From: Methanobrevibacter thaueri
GTDB taxonomy: Archaea > Methanobacteriota > Methanobacteria > Methanobacteriales > Methanobacteriaceae
DNA: 64,000 nucleotides
Reading direction: 5' to 3'
NCBI RefSeq assembly: GCF_015062915.1
Contig: NZ_SUTJ01000004.1
Location: 1-64,000 of the forward strand
Below, in pieces: positions 9,072 through 19,125 of this stretch. The position numbers were made by a program, and so were the translations under genes. Every line of letters starts with the position of its first letter. Positions within the stretch are counted from its first letter, which is position 1. The notes beneath the pieces were generated by a model. That model did no database searches and had not been told where the DNA came from. It saw only the letters and a program-made list of their open reading frames with translations.

Positions 9072-9258
9072 GCTTTTTTTCATATTTTTTTACTCTTTTT
9101 TTATACACTTTTTTTTCACTTTTATCTATTTTTCAAAATTCCTCTTGCTATTTTTAATTAAAGTATATTAATATGGTTACATAAAAATAGATATGTATAA
9201 TTTATTTTGTTAGTATTTTAACAGAATAAATATAAATTTTAAGAAATAGGTGAACTTA

Positions 9259-10479
9259 ATGGATTTGGTAGTAGTAAAATTCGGTGGAACCTCGGTTGGT
9301 GATGGTTCCAGAATTAAAAAAGCGGCGCAGTCCGTTGTAAATGAGTATATGAATGGTAGTCGAGTAGTGGTTGTAGTTTCAGCTGTCAACAAAACTACTG
9401 ATGAGCTTATCGGATTATCTGATGAAGCTATTGGAGCTAGTTTGACAGACAAGCAGAAGGCAGAAATTATGGCCATGGGAGAGTTAACTAGCGCTAGATT
9501 ATTCTCAGCAACTATTGAATCTTTAGGTGTCAAGTCCGAATTCATAGATCCATACAGTGAGTTATGGCCAATTAAAACAGATTCCAATTATTTAGAGGCC
9601 ACAATTGACTTTAACACTACAAGGAAGAATACTGAAGGAATCATGCAGCTTGTAAACCAAGGTGTCATTCCTGTAATCTGCGGATTCTTAGGTCAAGGAC
9701 CTGGTGGTGAAATCACCACTCTCGGAAGAGGTGGAAGTGACATAACAGCATTTTTAATCGGACATTGTTTAGATGCAAACGAGGTAATCATCGTCACTGA
9801 CGTGGACGGTGTAATGTCAACAGATCCAAATAAAATTGAAGAGGCTGAACTGTTGGATGAAATATCAGTTGAAGAATTGAGAGACTTGGCAACTCATGGA
9901 GCGCAGGTTTTACATCCTCACGCATTGAAATACAAAGATCCATTAATAACTGCAAAAATTATCAATTTCGCACATGGAGACTTATCCTCAAAGGGAACAC
10001 GCATCTTGGGTCCTTTTGAAGGTGAAATGTTAAAATGTGTAACACTTTATAAGAACCCTATTTCTCTTATTGCAATTGTTGGTGAAGCAATGGTCAAAAC
10101 CCCAGGTTTAATTGCCAAGTTATCCGGAAGCCTGGCAGATTCAGATATAAATATCTTCGGTATCTCTGCAGGTCAAAATTCAATAACTGCATTTGTGGAT
10201 AAGGCTGATTCCAACAAGGCATATCATTTACTGCATAATGTCGTAATTGAAAGTGATGTATTGAGTTCCCTATCTTTAGGAAGGGACACTGCAATGATAA
10301 CCTTTGTAAGTCCTGATATAATCGATACACCTGGAATCATTTCAGATGTCACAGAACCACTCAGGAAAAACGATATCAATATTGTCGAAATTATCTCATC
10401 ACAAACAGCAATCGTATTATTCGTCGATTGGGAAGATGGTGAAAAAGCACGCGAATTAATCAATGAGGTTTTAGAATGA
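9259..10479 (+). CDS. Aspartate kinase
   Basis: Phosphorylates aspartate, the first step toward lysine, threonine and methionine. The N-terminus has [15 protein letters not shown], the kinase signature, followed by GRGGSDITA for ATP/aspartate binding; the last ~150 residues hold two ACT regulatory domains ([21 protein letters not shown]). The start is ATG 9259 because AGGTGA at 9248-9253 overlaps the GTG at 9250. The length of 406 residues is normal for a monofunctional enzyme. The stop overlaps dapA (ATGA). The ACT domains imply feedback control by an end-product amino acid. Confidence 0.93.
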   Translation: MDLVVVKFGGTSVGDGSRIKKAAQSVVNEYMNGSRVVVVVSAVNKTTDELIGLSDEAIGASLTDKQKAEIMAMGELTSARLFSATIESLGVKSEFIDPYSELWPIKTDSNYLEATIDFNTTRKNTEGIMQLVNQGVIPVICGFLGQGPGGEITTLGRGGSDITAFLIGHCLDANEVIIVTDVDGVMSTDPNKIEEAELLDEISVEELRDLATHGAQVLHPHALKYKDPLITAKIINFAHGDLSSKGTRILGPFEGEMLKCVTLYKNPISLIAIVGEAMVKTPGLIAKLSGSLADSDINIFGISAGQNSITAFVDKADSNKAYHLLHNVVIESDVLSSLSLGRDTAMITFVSPDIIDTPGIISDVTEPLRKNDINIVEIISSQTAIVLFVDWEDGEKARELINEVLE

Positions 10480-11369
10480 AATTTGAAGGAACATATGTTG
10501 CAATGGTAACTCCATTCACAAAAGATTTGGAGATTGATGAAGAAGGATTTAGGTCTAATATCAACTACTTGATTGACAAGGGAGTCACAGGTCTTGTCGG
10601 TGCAGGAACCACAGGTGAATCCGCTACCGTAACTCATGAAGAACATCAAAAGATCATTGACATTCTAGTCGATGAGGTTGACGGCAGGGTTGAAACCGTT
10701 GCAGGTACCGGAAGTAACGCAACCTCCGAAGCGCTTTCATTAACCAAATACGCTTACGACGCAGGTGCAGACTCCGCATTATTAATCACTCCATACTATA
10801 ACAAACCTCAACAACATGGTATGGTTCAACATTATAAAACTATTGCAGAAGCTGTTGACCTTCCATTGATTGCTTACAACGTACCTTCCCGTACTGGAAT
10901 CAACATGGATGTCGAAACCATTGTTGAACTTGCTAAAGTCGACGGTATAGATGCTGTTAAGGAAGCAAGCGGAAGTGTTGACAAAGTGTCAGACATCTAT
11001 AAGGCACTCACCCATGAAGGGCTTGAGGATGAATTCTCAATTCTCTCAGGTGAAGACTCATTGACATTACCTCTCATGTCTGTCGGTGCAACAGGTGTAA
11101 TCTCAGCTTCAGCAAACATTGACGCTAGAAGAATGGTTTTAATGGTTGACAGTGTCCTCAATGATGACTACACAAGAGCAATGGAACTTCACTATGAAAT
11201 GGTTGAACTGATCAGGGCATTGTTCATTGAAAGTAACCCTGTCCCTGTAAAAACTGCAATGAATATTATGGGACTTCCATCAGGACCATTAAGACAACCA
11301 TTGGCAGAAATGAAACCTGAAAACGTGGAAATTCTTAAAAAAGCATTAAAAGATTCAGAATTAATTTAA
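10476..11369 (+). CDS. dapA: 4-hydroxy-tetrahydrodipicolinate synthase
   Basis: Condenses pyruvate with aspartate semialdehyde in lysine synthesis. The TIM barrel shows [10 protein letters not shown] near residue 45, the tyrosine of [11 protein letters not shown], and the Schiff-base lysine in DAVKEASG. The length of 297 residues is standard. It overlaps the aspartate kinase gene by four bases and precedes dapB by 12 bases, forming a lysC-dapA-dapB-asd operon. Confidence 0.95.
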   Translation: MKFEGTYVAMVTPFTKDLEIDEEGFRSNINYLIDKGVTGLVGAGTTGESATVTHEEHQKIIDILVDEVDGRVETVAGTGSNATSEALSLTKYAYDAGADSALLITPYYNKPQQHGMVQHYKTIAEAVDLPLIAYNVPSRTGINMDVETIVELAKVDGIDAVKEASGSVDKVSDIYKALTHEGLEDEFSILSGEDSLTLPLMSVGATGVISASANIDARRMVLMVDSVLNDDYTRAMELHYEMVELIRALFIESNPVPVKTAMNIMGLPSGPLRQPLAEMKPENVEILKKALKDSELI

Positions 11370-11381
11370 GTTGGTATTATT

Positions 11382-12203
11382 ATGATTAAAGTAGCAGTTA
11401 CTGGAGCAGCCGGAAGAATGGGCTCCGGTATTATTAGAAAAATTACTGAACAAGATGATATGGAAGTAGTTGCGGCTATTGAAATGCCAAACACTCCTCT
11501 TGCAGGTAAAGATGCAGGTGTTCAAGCTGGAATCGACGAGCTTGGAGTTGAAATAACCGGTGCAGAAAACTTGGAAGAAACCTTGAAAGCTTCCAATGCT
11601 GATGTTTTGGTTGATTTCACTATTGCTCCTGCAGCAGCAGAAGCAATCAAGACTGCAACCTCATGCGGTGTTGGTGTTGTAGTTGGAACTACAGGATTCA
11701 CTGATGAGCAGATGGCATCAAACATTGAAAACGTTAAAAACAACAATGTTCCTGCAGTCATCTCATCAAACATGGCTATTGGAGTAAACGTGTTCTTCAA
11801 CACATTGAAGAAATTGGCTCCATTATTATATGATTTTGATATTGAAATTATTGAAGCTCACCACAATCAGAAAAAGGACGCTCCATCTGGAACCGCTATG
11901 ACTGCATTTGAAGTTATAGCTAAAGAATTGGAACGTGACCCTGAAGAAGTTGGAGTTTACGGAAGAAAAGGTCTTGTTGGCAAAAGAACTCCTGAAGAAA
12001 TCGGTGTTCACGCCATCCGTGGTGGAGACATTGTCGGAGACCATACCGTAATGTTTGTCGGTGACGGTGAAAGAATAGAGCTCAAACACCAAGCACATAC
12101 AAGAGAAGTTTTCATTGCAGGTGTAATCAGGGCTATCAGATACATTCCAAATGCTGAAAAAGGTATTGTCAGCAGCATGAATGATGTTTTAGGATTAGAA
12201 TAG
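11382..12203 (+). CDS. dapB: 4-hydroxy-tetrahydrodipicolinate reductase
   Basis: NAD(P)H-dependent second enzyme of the lysine branch. The Rossmann motif VTGAAGRMGSGI starts at residue 5, GTTGF appears near 104, and the substrate-binding signature EAHHNQKKDAPSGTA contains the catalytic His and Lys. The length of 273 residues is standard. It sits 12 bases after dapA and 9 bases before asd on the same strand, and so is part of the same transcript. Confidence 0.95.
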   Translation: MIKVAVTGAAGRMGSGIIRKITEQDDMEVVAAIEMPNTPLAGKDAGVQAGIDELGVEITGAENLEETLKASNADVLVDFTIAPAAAEAIKTATSCGVGVVVGTTGFTDEQMASNIENVKNNNVPAVISSNMAIGVNVFFNTLKKLAPLLYDFDIEIIEAHHNQKKDAPSGTAMTAFEVIAKELERDPEEVGVYGRKGLVGKRTPEEIGVHAIRGGDIVGDHTVMFVGDGERIELKHQAHTREVFIAGVIRAIRYIPNAEKGIVSSMNDVLGLE

Positions 12204-12212
12204 GTGTTAAAT

Positions 12213-13262
12213 ATGGTAAATGTAGGAGTACTTGGTGCAACCGGTATGGTTGGACAAAGATTCATTCAATTGCTTGAAAATCATCCTGATTTTGAAGTAA
12301 CAGCATTAGCGGCTTCTTCAAGATCTGCAGGTAAAAGATACGAAGATGCAACCACATGGTATATGGACAATGAGATGCCAGAATCCGTTAAAGACATTGA
12401 AGTCATTGAAACCACTCCAGAAGCAATGGACAATGATGTTGATATTGTGTTTTCATCTCTTCCAGCTGATTTTGCATTGACTGTTGAAAAGGCATATGCA
12501 AAAGATTATGTTGTTGCAAGTAACGCAAGTGCACACAGGATGAAGAAAAACATTCCATTAGTAATCCCTGAAGTCAATCCTGAATGCTTAGACATGATCG
12601 ATGCCCAACAGAAGGAAAATGACTGGGACGGATTCATTGTAACCAATCCAAACTGTTCAACAATTGCTTTGGCATTAACTTTGAAACCTATTGTCGATAA
12701 CTTCAATGTTGACTCAGTGAGAGTCTCAACAATGCAAGCTGTATCCGGTGCAGGTTATAATGGGGTTCCATCAATGGCTATTGTCGATAATCTCGTTCCT
12801 TACATTGGTGGGGAAGAGGAAAAAATGGAAAGCGAATCATTATATCTGTTAGGTAAATACGATGGTAACGATGTTGTCAATGCAGATTTCAAATTGAGTG
12901 CGTCATGTCATAGGGTACCTGTTATCGATGGTCATACCGAGGCAGTATTCATTGAGTTGGCTGATGACTTTGACATTGAAGATGTCAGTGACAAAATGGC
13001 AAACTTCAAAGGATTGCCACAAGAACTAAATTTATTCTCAGCTCCTGAAAATCCTGTAATTGTCAAAAATGAAAACGACCGCCCACAACCTAGAATGGAC
13101 AGAAATGCGGGTAATGGTATGGCAGTTACCGTTGGTAGATTGAGAAAAGACACAGTATTTGATAATAGTTTTAAATATGTTCTTGTTGGACATAATACTA
13201 TTCGTGGTGCGGCTGGAGCATCAATATTAAATGCTGAGTTAATAAATGATAAAATACTCTAA
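12213..13262 (+). CDS. asd: Aspartate-semialdehyde dehydrogenase
   Basis: Reduces aspartyl phosphate to aspartate semialdehyde, supplying dapA and the threonine/methionine branch. It shows GVLGATGMVGQRF (NADP binding), the catalytic cysteine in VTNPNCSTIA, and SASCHRVPVIDGHTE. The start ATG at 12213 is chosen over GTG 12204 because AGGTG (12202-12206) is the ribosome binding site. This is the long archaeal/fungal type of the enzyme. T-rich sequence follows the stop and probably terminates the operon. Confidence 0.95.
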   Translation: MVNVGVLGATGMVGQRFIQLLENHPDFEVTALAASSRSAGKRYEDATTWYMDNEMPESVKDIEVIETTPEAMDNDVDIVFSSLPADFALTVEKAYAKDYVVASNASAHRMKKNIPLVIPEVNPECLDMIDAQQKENDWDGFIVTNPNCSTIALALTLKPIVDNFNVDSVRVSTMQAVSGAGYNGVPSMAIVDNLVPYIGGEEEKMESESLYLLGKYDGNDVVNADFKLSASCHRVPVIDGHTEAVFIELADDFDIEDVSDKMANFKGLPQELNLFSAPENPVIVKNENDRPQPRMDRNAGNGMAVTVGRLRKDTVFDNSFKYVLVGHNTIRGAAGASILNAELINDKIL

Positions 13263-13387
13263 TTTTATCCATTTATTTTTTCTATTTTTTTTTAAATTTT
13301 CTATTTTTTCCATCTGTTTTCTATTTGTTTTTATTTTTATTTTTAGAATAGTATAAGGGTTTAATTTAAATAGTATAAAAGTAATAT

Positions 13388-13456
13388 TTTATATCAAGGA
13401 ATTATATTGTACAATATATCGGAGTTTTCAAATTCATAATTCCACATGAATTTGAA
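13388..13456 (+). promoter_or_regulatory. Promoter with 16-bp palindrome and leader hairpin before the coiled-coil gene
   Basis: A TATA-like TTTATAT lies at 13388-13394. Between it and the expected transcript start (near 13420) is a perfect 16-bp palindrome, TATATTGT/ACAATATA (13403-13418), in the position of a repressor site. The transcript would then open with a hairpin of 11 perfect base pairs: TTCAAATTCAT (13427-13437) with ATGAATTTGAA (13446-13456). The role is inferred. Confidence 0.45.
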
Positions 13457-13492
13457 TTCGATATTGGGATAAAATTTAAACTAAGGGATAGA

Positions 13493-14650
13493 ATGCAAAT
13501 AGGAATTGATGCTGAAAAAGATACTCTACAATCTTTAATTCGATCTTGCCTATTGGAGCTTAATAGCTTAAAATTTGAATTGACTGAGCTTGAAGTGGAA
13601 AGGGAAAATGACAACACTCCGCAACGGATTAAAGAACTCGAAAAAGATATTGTAGACAAGGAAAAAGAAGTTTCTGTTATTAAATTTAAGGCAGAGGATG
13701 AAATTAATCTTTTGAAAAGACAACTTGAGGAAAAGGATATCCTTATCAAAAATCAAGAGGACAGGATTTACGAATTGGATTATGTCAACAATTCTCTTGA
13801 TGAGATCAAGGAATACTTTGCTGAGCAATTGCGCGACTATAAGAAAAAGGAATTGTCTGATGTCAATGAAAGGTTAAATGAGTCCTACAAAAGTATTGCT
13901 GAAAAAGAAGCTCAAATAAACACTCTTTCTAGAACAATTGATGAGTATAAAATCAAAGTACTAAAACTGGAAAATGATGTTGAGTCTCAGGCTCAAATAT
14001 TGGAGCTTGAAAAGCAAATTGAATTGAAAAACAATGAGATTCGCATCAAGGAAAGTGAAATCGCTCAAATCAATAATGAGTTAGATATTTTGAAACAGCA
14101 AACTATCCCAAAAGATGAATATATTTCTCTTCAAACTCAATTCGAATCTGAAATCAATGCAATGAACAATGAGATTTCAACCTTAAGACAGGACACTATC
14201 CCTAAAAAAGATTATGAGGACTTGCAATTAAAATTCAATTCTGAAATCAAGACCTTGGACAGTCAGCTTGTTGACTTGCAGCAAAATTCAGTGCCTAAGG
14301 ATGATTACGTAAGTCTCAAGAACAGGTTCGACAATGAACTTGATGCAAGGGACAGTGAAATCCAATACCTGAAAGAGAGAACTATCCCTAAAGAGGATTA
14401 CATCACTCTTCAAAACCAACTTGAAAGTGAACTCAATGCTCGTGAAAGCGAACTTCGCTACATCAAGGAGCAAACAGTCTCACGTGAAGACTACTTGAGA
14501 CTTCAAAGTGAGCTTCAAAGAAAAGAAGATAAGATCAAAAGGTTAGAAGAAATCAATAACTTCTTCAATGACCTTCAGGAAGAACAGGAAGCTTACGAAA
14601 CTCAAGAAAGGACACCACCTTTCAGATTGGAGAAAAAACAAGGTAGATAA
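13493..14650 (+). CDS. Coiled-coil protein with 31-residue repeats, function unknown
   Basis: The 385-residue hydrophilic protein is almost entirely heptad-patterned helix. Residues ~204-330 consist of four 31-residue repeats plus a partial fifth, each opening with a motif of the type TIPK(D/E)(D/E)Y and a leucine. No signal peptide, membrane segment or catalytic motif is seen, so a structural or scaffolding role in the cytoplasm is the best guess. The ATG at 13493 has AGGGAT five bases upstream. The frame stays open about 90 bases further up without an ATG, GTG or TTG, so a longer form with an unusual start cannot be excluded. I do not recognise the family. Confidence 0.75.
   Translation: MQIGIDAEKDTLQSLIRSCLLELNSLKFELTELEVERENDNTPQRIKELEKDIVDKEKEVSVIKFKAEDEINLLKRQLEEKDILIKNQEDRIYELDYVNNSLDEIKEYFAEQLRDYKKKELSDVNERLNESYKSIAEKEAQINTLSRTIDEYKIKVLKLENDVESQAQILELEKQIELKNNEIRIKESEIAQINNELDILKQQTIPKDEYISLQTQFESEINAMNNEISTLRQDTIPKKDYEDLQLKFNSEIKTLDSQLVDLQQNSVPKDDYVSLKNRFDNELDARDSEIQYLKERTIPKEDYITLQNQLESELNARESELRYIKEQTVSREDYLRLQSELQRKEDKIKRLEEINNFFNDLQEEQEAYETQERTPPFRLEKKQGR
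14102..14473 (+). repeat. Four in-frame 93-bp repeats in the coiled-coil gene
   Basis: Four consecutive 93-bp units encode 31-residue repeats starting TIPKDEY, TIPKKDY, SVPKDDY and TIPKEDY. A degenerate fifth (TVSREDY) begins at 14474. The DNA has diverged more than the protein pattern, which indicates old duplications kept under selection. Confidence 0.75.
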
Positions 14651-15018
14651 TTTCTATCTTTTTTCCATTTTTTATCTTTTTTTGTTTATTGTCGACAACA
14701 TCTATCTATCCCGATAGGTTTAATATTTTTTTCACTTGACTTTTCATATGCTTGACTGCTTAATCAATATTATGCAATATGTGTCAGTTAACCATTGAAA
14801 TTTTTAAGGCTTTCGTCAATATTATTGATGGAAATTTTGCACTGATTTTTCCCTTTGTTATTTTTCTTACTTTAATTTACTTTATACCATAAAGTATTTA
14901 TATAACCTTAAACTCATTTATTATGTAGAAAGGTTTAGTCAACACTATAACTTATTTTCTCATGTTGATAATTAAACTGATCTAAATTATTTATAAAATT
15001 AAAAAAAGGTGATTATTA
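14651..15018 (+). promoter_or_regulatory. Thermosome promoter region with 8-bp inverted repeat abutting the TATA box
   Basis: This 368-base gap holds no gene. A perfect inverted repeat TACTTTAT-ACC-ATAAAGTA (14878-14896) touches the TATA box TTTATATA (14897-14904) and covers the BRE position. Transcription would start near 14930, leaving a leader of about 90 bases. The repeat is a candidate operator for a heat-shock regulator; it does not match the CTAAC-N5-GTTAG element I recall for archaeal HSR1. Confidence 0.55.
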
Positions 15019-16629
15019 ATGGCACAAGGACAACCAATTTTTATTTTACCTGAAGGTACTAACAGGTCTGTCGGTAGAGATGCACAAAGAAATAACATTT
15101 TAGCTGGTAAAGTATTAGCTGAAACTGTAAGAACTACTTTAGGTCCAAAAGGAATGGACAAAATGTTAGTAGACGGACTTGGAGACATTGTTGTAACCAA
15201 CGACGGTGTAACAATCTTAAAAGAAATGGATATTGAACACCCAGCAGCAAAAATGCTCGTAGAAGTAGCAAAAACCCAAGAAGACGAAGTTGGAGACGGA
15301 ACTACTACTGCAGTAATCATCGCTGGTGAATTACTCAAAAAATCCGAAAACTTACTTGACTCTGACATTCACCCAACAATCATAGCAATGGGTTACAGAA
15401 AAGCAGCTGAAAAAGCACAAGAAATCTTAGATGAAATTGCTATCGACAATGTCGACAGTGACACTTTAATGAAAGTGGCAATGACTGCTATGACTGGTAA
15501 AGGAACCGAAGCAGCACGTGAACCATTAGCAAAATTAATCGTGGAAGCTGTAGAAGCAGTTGAAGAAGATGGAAATGTCGACATCGACAACATTAAAATC
15601 GAGAAAAAAGATGGGGCTGTTGTTGAAGAATCCAACTTAGTTGAAGGTGTAATTGTAGACAAAGAAAGAGTACACCCAGGTATGCCATCTGAAATCAAAG
15701 ATGCAAAAATCGCATTAGTCAACACTCCATTAGAAGTTAAAGAAACTGAAATGGACGCTGAAATCACAATCACTGACCCTGCTCAAATGCAAGCTTTCAT
15801 CGAACAAGAAGAAAAAATGGTTAAAGACATGGTCGATAAAGTTGTTGGCGCAGGAGCTAATGTTTTATTCGCACAAAAAGGTATTGACGACTTAGCACAA
15901 CACTACTTATCCAAAGCTGGTGTATTAGCTGTAAGAAGAGTCAAAAAATCCGACATCGAAAAATTATCCAGAGCAACTGGTGCTAGTGTCATCACCAACT
16001 TAGATGACTTAACTGAAGACGACTTAGGTATTGCTGGTATTGTTGAAGAAAGAAAAATCTCCGGCGACGAAATGATCTTCGTAGAAGAATGCAGTAGTGC
16101 AAAATCCGTAACCTTATTCGTAAGAGGATCCACCAAACACGTTGTAGATGAAATCGTAAGAGCAATCGAAGACGCTATTGGTGTAGTAGCAGCTACTGTT
16201 GAAGACGACAAAGTTGTTGCAGGTGGAGGAGCTCCTGAAATTGCAATGGCTAAAAAACTCAAAGACTACGCAGAATCCATTTCTGGTAGGGAACAATTAG
16301 CAGTTAACGCATTTGCAGAAGCTTTAGAAATCGTACCAAAAACCTTAGCTGAAAACGCAGGTTTAGACAGCATCGACTCATTAGTAGACTTAAGAGCAGC
16401 ACAAGAAGACTCATTCTACATGGGATTAGATGTATTCACTGGTGAAGTAGCAGACATGAAAGAAGCTGGAGTAATCGAACCTAAACGTGTTAAAAAACAA
16501 GCTATCCAATCTGCATCTGAAGCAGCTGAAATGATTTTAAGAATCGATGACGTAATTGCATCCACAAAAGGCCCTGAAGACATGGGTATGGACCCTTCCG
16601 CAATGGGCGGAATGCCTCCAATGATGTAA
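15019..16629 (+). CDS. thsA: Thermosome (group II chaperonin) subunit
   Basis: ATP-dependent protein-folding chaperonin forming double rings in the cytoplasm. It shows [28 protein letters not shown] and [17 protein letters not shown] for nucleotide binding, [10 protein letters not shown] in the second equatorial segment, and the usual Gly/Met-rich end GGMPPMM. The length of 536 residues is normal. Codon choice is biased to A-ending codons compared with neighbours, as expected for a highly expressed gene. GGTGATT precedes the ATG. The inverted repeat at the TATA box suggests stress regulation. Confidence 0.96.
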   Translation: MAQGQPIFILPEGTNRSVGRDAQRNNILAGKVLAETVRTTLGPKGMDKMLVDGLGDIVVTNDGVTILKEMDIEHPAAKMLVEVAKTQEDEVGDGTTTAVIIAGELLKKSENLLDSDIHPTIIAMGYRKAAEKAQEILDEIAIDNVDSDTLMKVAMTAMTGKGTEAAREPLAKLIVEAVEAVEEDGNVDIDNIKIEKKDGAVVEESNLVEGVIVDKERVHPGMPSEIKDAKIALVNTPLEVKETEMDAEITITDPAQMQAFIEQEEKMVKDMVDKVVGAGANVLFAQKGIDDLAQHYLSKAGVLAVRRVKKSDIEKLSRATGASVITNLDDLTEDDLGIAGIVEERKISGDEMIFVEECSSAKSVTLFVRGSTKHVVDEIVRAIEDAIGVVAATVEDDKVVAGGGAPEIAMAKKLKDYAESISGREQLAVNAFAEALEIVPKTLAENAGLDSIDSLVDLRAAQEDSFYMGLDVFTGEVADMKEAGVIEPKRVKKQAIQSASEAAEMILRIDDVIASTKGPEDMGMDPSAMGGMPPMM

Positions 16630-16673
16630 ATATGAAGAAATTTTTATAATTTCTTTTCTTTTTTTATTTTTTT

Positions 16674-17714
16674 ATGTATTCAAATAGACTTATTTTTAAA
16701 ACATCAACTGATGATAAGATATATTATCTAAAAGACACTATTCTAATTGATTTTGGCGTGAACCGCAATGGAATTTCCACTTCCGAATTGAATAGTGGAA
16801 CAAACGACTTATACAAAACTGCTTTTAACCAGCATCTGTCACAGGAAAAGATTGATTATCTGGTAAACCATGATGTTCATGATTATCTAATAAATGAATG
16901 TGAATTGTTAGGTATAGACTCCAATTATTCAACCGGGTTAGTTACTTTAGCCGAGATGAAAAACGTAAGCATTGTCACCAAATCATTTCGCAATGTTGAA
17001 GTGACAGCCATTGTCACAGCAGGAGTTCGCACAAACGCTACAAGAGCAGGGGACCCTGCATCCTACTGGGAAGAGAATGGGGAGTTTCACCTCGGAACAA
17101 TAAACATTATCCTTTTGACCAATGTATGTTTGGAAAAATCCACATTGACAGAAGCTTTCATGACAGCAACCGAGGCGAAAACTGTTGCATTAAACGATCT
17201 TAGAATTCCATCACAATATTCAAATGGATATGCAACAGGAACAGGAACAGATGGTGTTGCAATATTTTCAAACACTGATTCAGAGGATATCATAACCAAT
17301 GCCGGAAAACACTCAAAGCTTGGAGAGCTGATTGCTGCAACAATCATTGAAGCGATTCCAAAAGCCATTTCAAAACAGGTGTGGATTACAAAGAAATCAC
17401 AATCAAACGCACTGGTCAGATTAAATAGATTTACATTAGACATTAATGAGTTTTATGATAGTCTGGATTGTGACAAGTTTGAATTTATAAAACAACTGCG
17501 CATTGATGCTAAAAAACAGGAAAATGTTGTTATAACAACTTCAGTGTTAAATCTGATTGATGAGGCTGAAAACAATCTGGTTAAAAAACAGGATGCCTAT
17601 GATTTGGCAATGAAAATAAAAGAAAATTGTAATAGTTATCCAATAAGAACATTATTGGAGTATTGGATTAACTATTTTATCTTAATAGTGCAAGAATACC
17701 ATGACCTCTTTTAG
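16674..17714 (+). CDS. cbiZ: CbiZ-type adenosylcobinamide amidohydrolase, 3' end overrun by a transposon
   Basis: CbiZ hydrolyses adenosylcobinamide to adenosylcobyric acid, allowing salvage of corrinoids. The family core is visible: LVTLAEMKNVSIVTKSF, VTAIVTAGVRTNATRAGDPA, TINIILLTN, TATEAKTVALNDL, and ATGTGTDGVAIFS. A C-terminal extension of ~100 residues follows. The last eight residues and the stop codon are encoded by the left end of the TnpB element that begins at 17688, so the native C-terminus has been replaced. The catalytic region is untouched and the enzyme is probably still active. Confidence 0.8.
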   Translation: MYSNRLIFKTSTDDKIYYLKDTILIDFGVNRNGISTSELNSGTNDLYKTAFNQHLSQEKIDYLVNHDVHDYLINECELLGIDSNYSTGLVTLAEMKNVSIVTKSFRNVEVTAIVTAGVRTNATRAGDPASYWEENGEFHLGTINIILLTNVCLEKSTLTEAFMTATEAKTVALNDLRIPSQYSNGYATGTGTDGVAIFSNTDSEDIITNAGKHSKLGELIAATIIEAIPKAISKQVWITKKSQSNALVRLNRFTLDINEFYDSLDCDKFEFIKQLRIDAKKQENVVITTSVLNLIDEAENNLVKKQDAYDLAMKIKENCNSYPIRTLLEYWINYFILIVQEYHDLF

Positions 17715-17875
17715 GTTGTGGATGAATTGCACGAAAACATGGGATGAATTAGTATTAGTTTCCAAATGCTCTCTCACTGTTTGTTTATATTATGGTTATT
17801 TAATAATATATTATTGTGTGTTTTCTTAATTTGGAAAAAATTGTAAAAAAACTCCTGTTTTGGATGTGATTTCAT

Positions 17876-19084
17876 ATGTTTTCTGAGTATAATACGGTTA
17901 ATAAAGGTATTGTGGTTAAATTGTATCCTGATGAAAGTATGAAGGATAAAATTAATCAGAATATTAATAACGCCAGATTAACTTGGAATAAATTATTAGA
18001 AGAATATCAGGAAACATTTGAATTGTTTAAACAACAAGGATACACAAAGTTACAATGCAATCAGAAAACATTCAATACAATGTTGAACATGTTGAAAACA
18101 CAATATCCCTTCTTGTATGAAAGTGAGTCAAGCAGCCTACAACAGGTCTATCGTGACCTAATAACTGCATTTAATAGATTCTTCAACAATACATCCGATT
18201 ATCCTAGATTCAAATCCAAAAAGAATCCAAAACAAAGTTTCAGAATACAAAACAACAATAATATCAAAATACAAGACAATACAATTGTCTTACCAAAACT
18301 AGGAAAAGTACATTACAGAACCAGCACCCATTATAAAAGATTACTAAAAGAATCTAAAATAAACAATGTAACCATTAAAAAGGAGCACGGTCACTTTTAT
18401 GCAGTTTTCAACATCGAAACCGAAGTAGAGACAATGGATTATACTTATAAGAGCGTGGGAATTGATCTTGGTATGAGAACATTAGCAATCCTCAGCAACG
18501 GACTAAAGATAACCAATTTAGACACGACACATGAGGAAAAAATGATTAAAAAATACCAAAAAAGCCTATCACGAAAAAAATACAACAGCAACCGCTACAA
18601 CAAAACACTAAAAAAACTAGGCAAATGGATACAAAGAAAAAACAACCGCATCAAAGATGCCTACCACAAATTAAGCAACTACCTAGTCAAAACATACGAC
18701 CTAATCTGTATGGAAACACTAGATATACGAGAAATATTCAAGAAAATCGATTTAAGTGCAAAACTACAGAATATCAGTTGGTACAAGTTAGTGGAAATGA
18801 TAAAATACAAATGCGAATGGTACGATAAAATATTCGTTCAAATAAGCCAATGGTACCCATCCAGCAAAAATTGTAATGTATGCGGATACTACAACAAAGA
18901 TTTAGGTGATGAAAAAAGATGGGTCTGTCCGCACTGCAAAACACAACATGACAGAGATATCAACGCCGCCAAAAACATAGAACAAGAAGGATTCAGACTT
19001 CTTAGTGAAAAAAATAAGATGAACCTCAGGGACTGGGGGGATAGCACGGTAATACTACTTTCGTGGGAAAGTACCTGCCCGTGA
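17876..19084 (+). CDS. tnpB: TnpB RNA-guided endonuclease (IS605 OrfB family)
   Basis: The 402-residue protein is full length, with RuvC-like catalytic residues Asp197 (VGIDLGMRT), Glu280 (LICMETLDI) and Asp361 (DRDINAAKN), and a zinc finger with Cys333/336 and Cys351/354. An N-terminal helix-turn-helix-like region with the usual TWNKLLEEY pattern precedes it. TnpB is a transposon-encoded nuclease guided by an omega RNA made from the element's right end. All catalytic residues are intact, so it is likely active. The last residues (SWESTCP) run into the right-end sequence, as is typical. Confidence 0.92.
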   Translation: MFSEYNTVNKGIVVKLYPDESMKDKINQNINNARLTWNKLLEEYQETFELFKQQGYTKLQCNQKTFNTMLNMLKTQYPFLYESESSSLQQVYRDLITAFNRFFNNTSDYPRFKSKKNPKQSFRIQNNNNIKIQDNTIVLPKLGKVHYRTSTHYKRLLKESKINNVTIKKEHGHFYAVFNIETEVETMDYTYKSVGIDLGMRTLAILSNGLKITNLDTTHEEKMIKKYQKSLSRKKYNSNRYNKTLKKLGKWIQRKNNRIKDAYHKLSNYLVKTYDLICMETLDIREIFKKIDLSAKLQNISWYKLVEMIKYKCEWYDKIFVQISQWYPSSKNCNVCGYYNKDLGDEKRWVCPHCKTQHDRDINAAKNIEQEGFRLLSEKNKMNLRDWGDSTVILLSWESTCP

Positions 19085-19093
19085 AGTAAGAAT

Positions 19094-19125
19094 CCTCGAC
19101 CTCTTACAAGGTCGGGGTAGTTCAA
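19094..19125 (+). ncRNA. Right-end hairpin, probable 3' scaffold of the TnpB omega RNA
   Basis: The stem CCTCGACCT (19094-19102) pairs with AGGTCGGGG (19109-19117) with one G-U. In this family the omega RNA covers the 3' part of tnpB and ends at the right end, with the guide read from flanking DNA, here the xseB 3' end from 19126 on. The 5' boundary is not visible. Confidence 0.5.

Larger units (their letters stand above)
17688..19125 (+). mobile_element. TnpB-only IS200/IS605-type element 1 (IS1341-like)
   Basis: The left end is GTGCAAGAAT (17688-17697), a hairpin around CCATGACCT/AGGTTGTGG, and GATGAATTGCAC (17721-17732), so GTGCAA and TTGCAC can pair. The right end has a stem CCTCGACCT/AGGTCGGGG (19094-19117) and finishes near TTCAA (19121-19125). 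No tnpA is present, as in IS1341-type elements. The second element at 41573 shares both ends and the internal TTTCCAAATGCTCT (here 17759-17772). Boundaries come from comparing the two copies by eye, and no target duplication is expected for this family. Confidence 0.75.

Noticed and set aside
17876..19084. TnpB proteins considered as Cas12-type effectors of a CRISPR system.
   Set aside because: Size of ~400 residues, IS605-type ends and absence of cas1/cas2 or repeats identify transposon TnpB.
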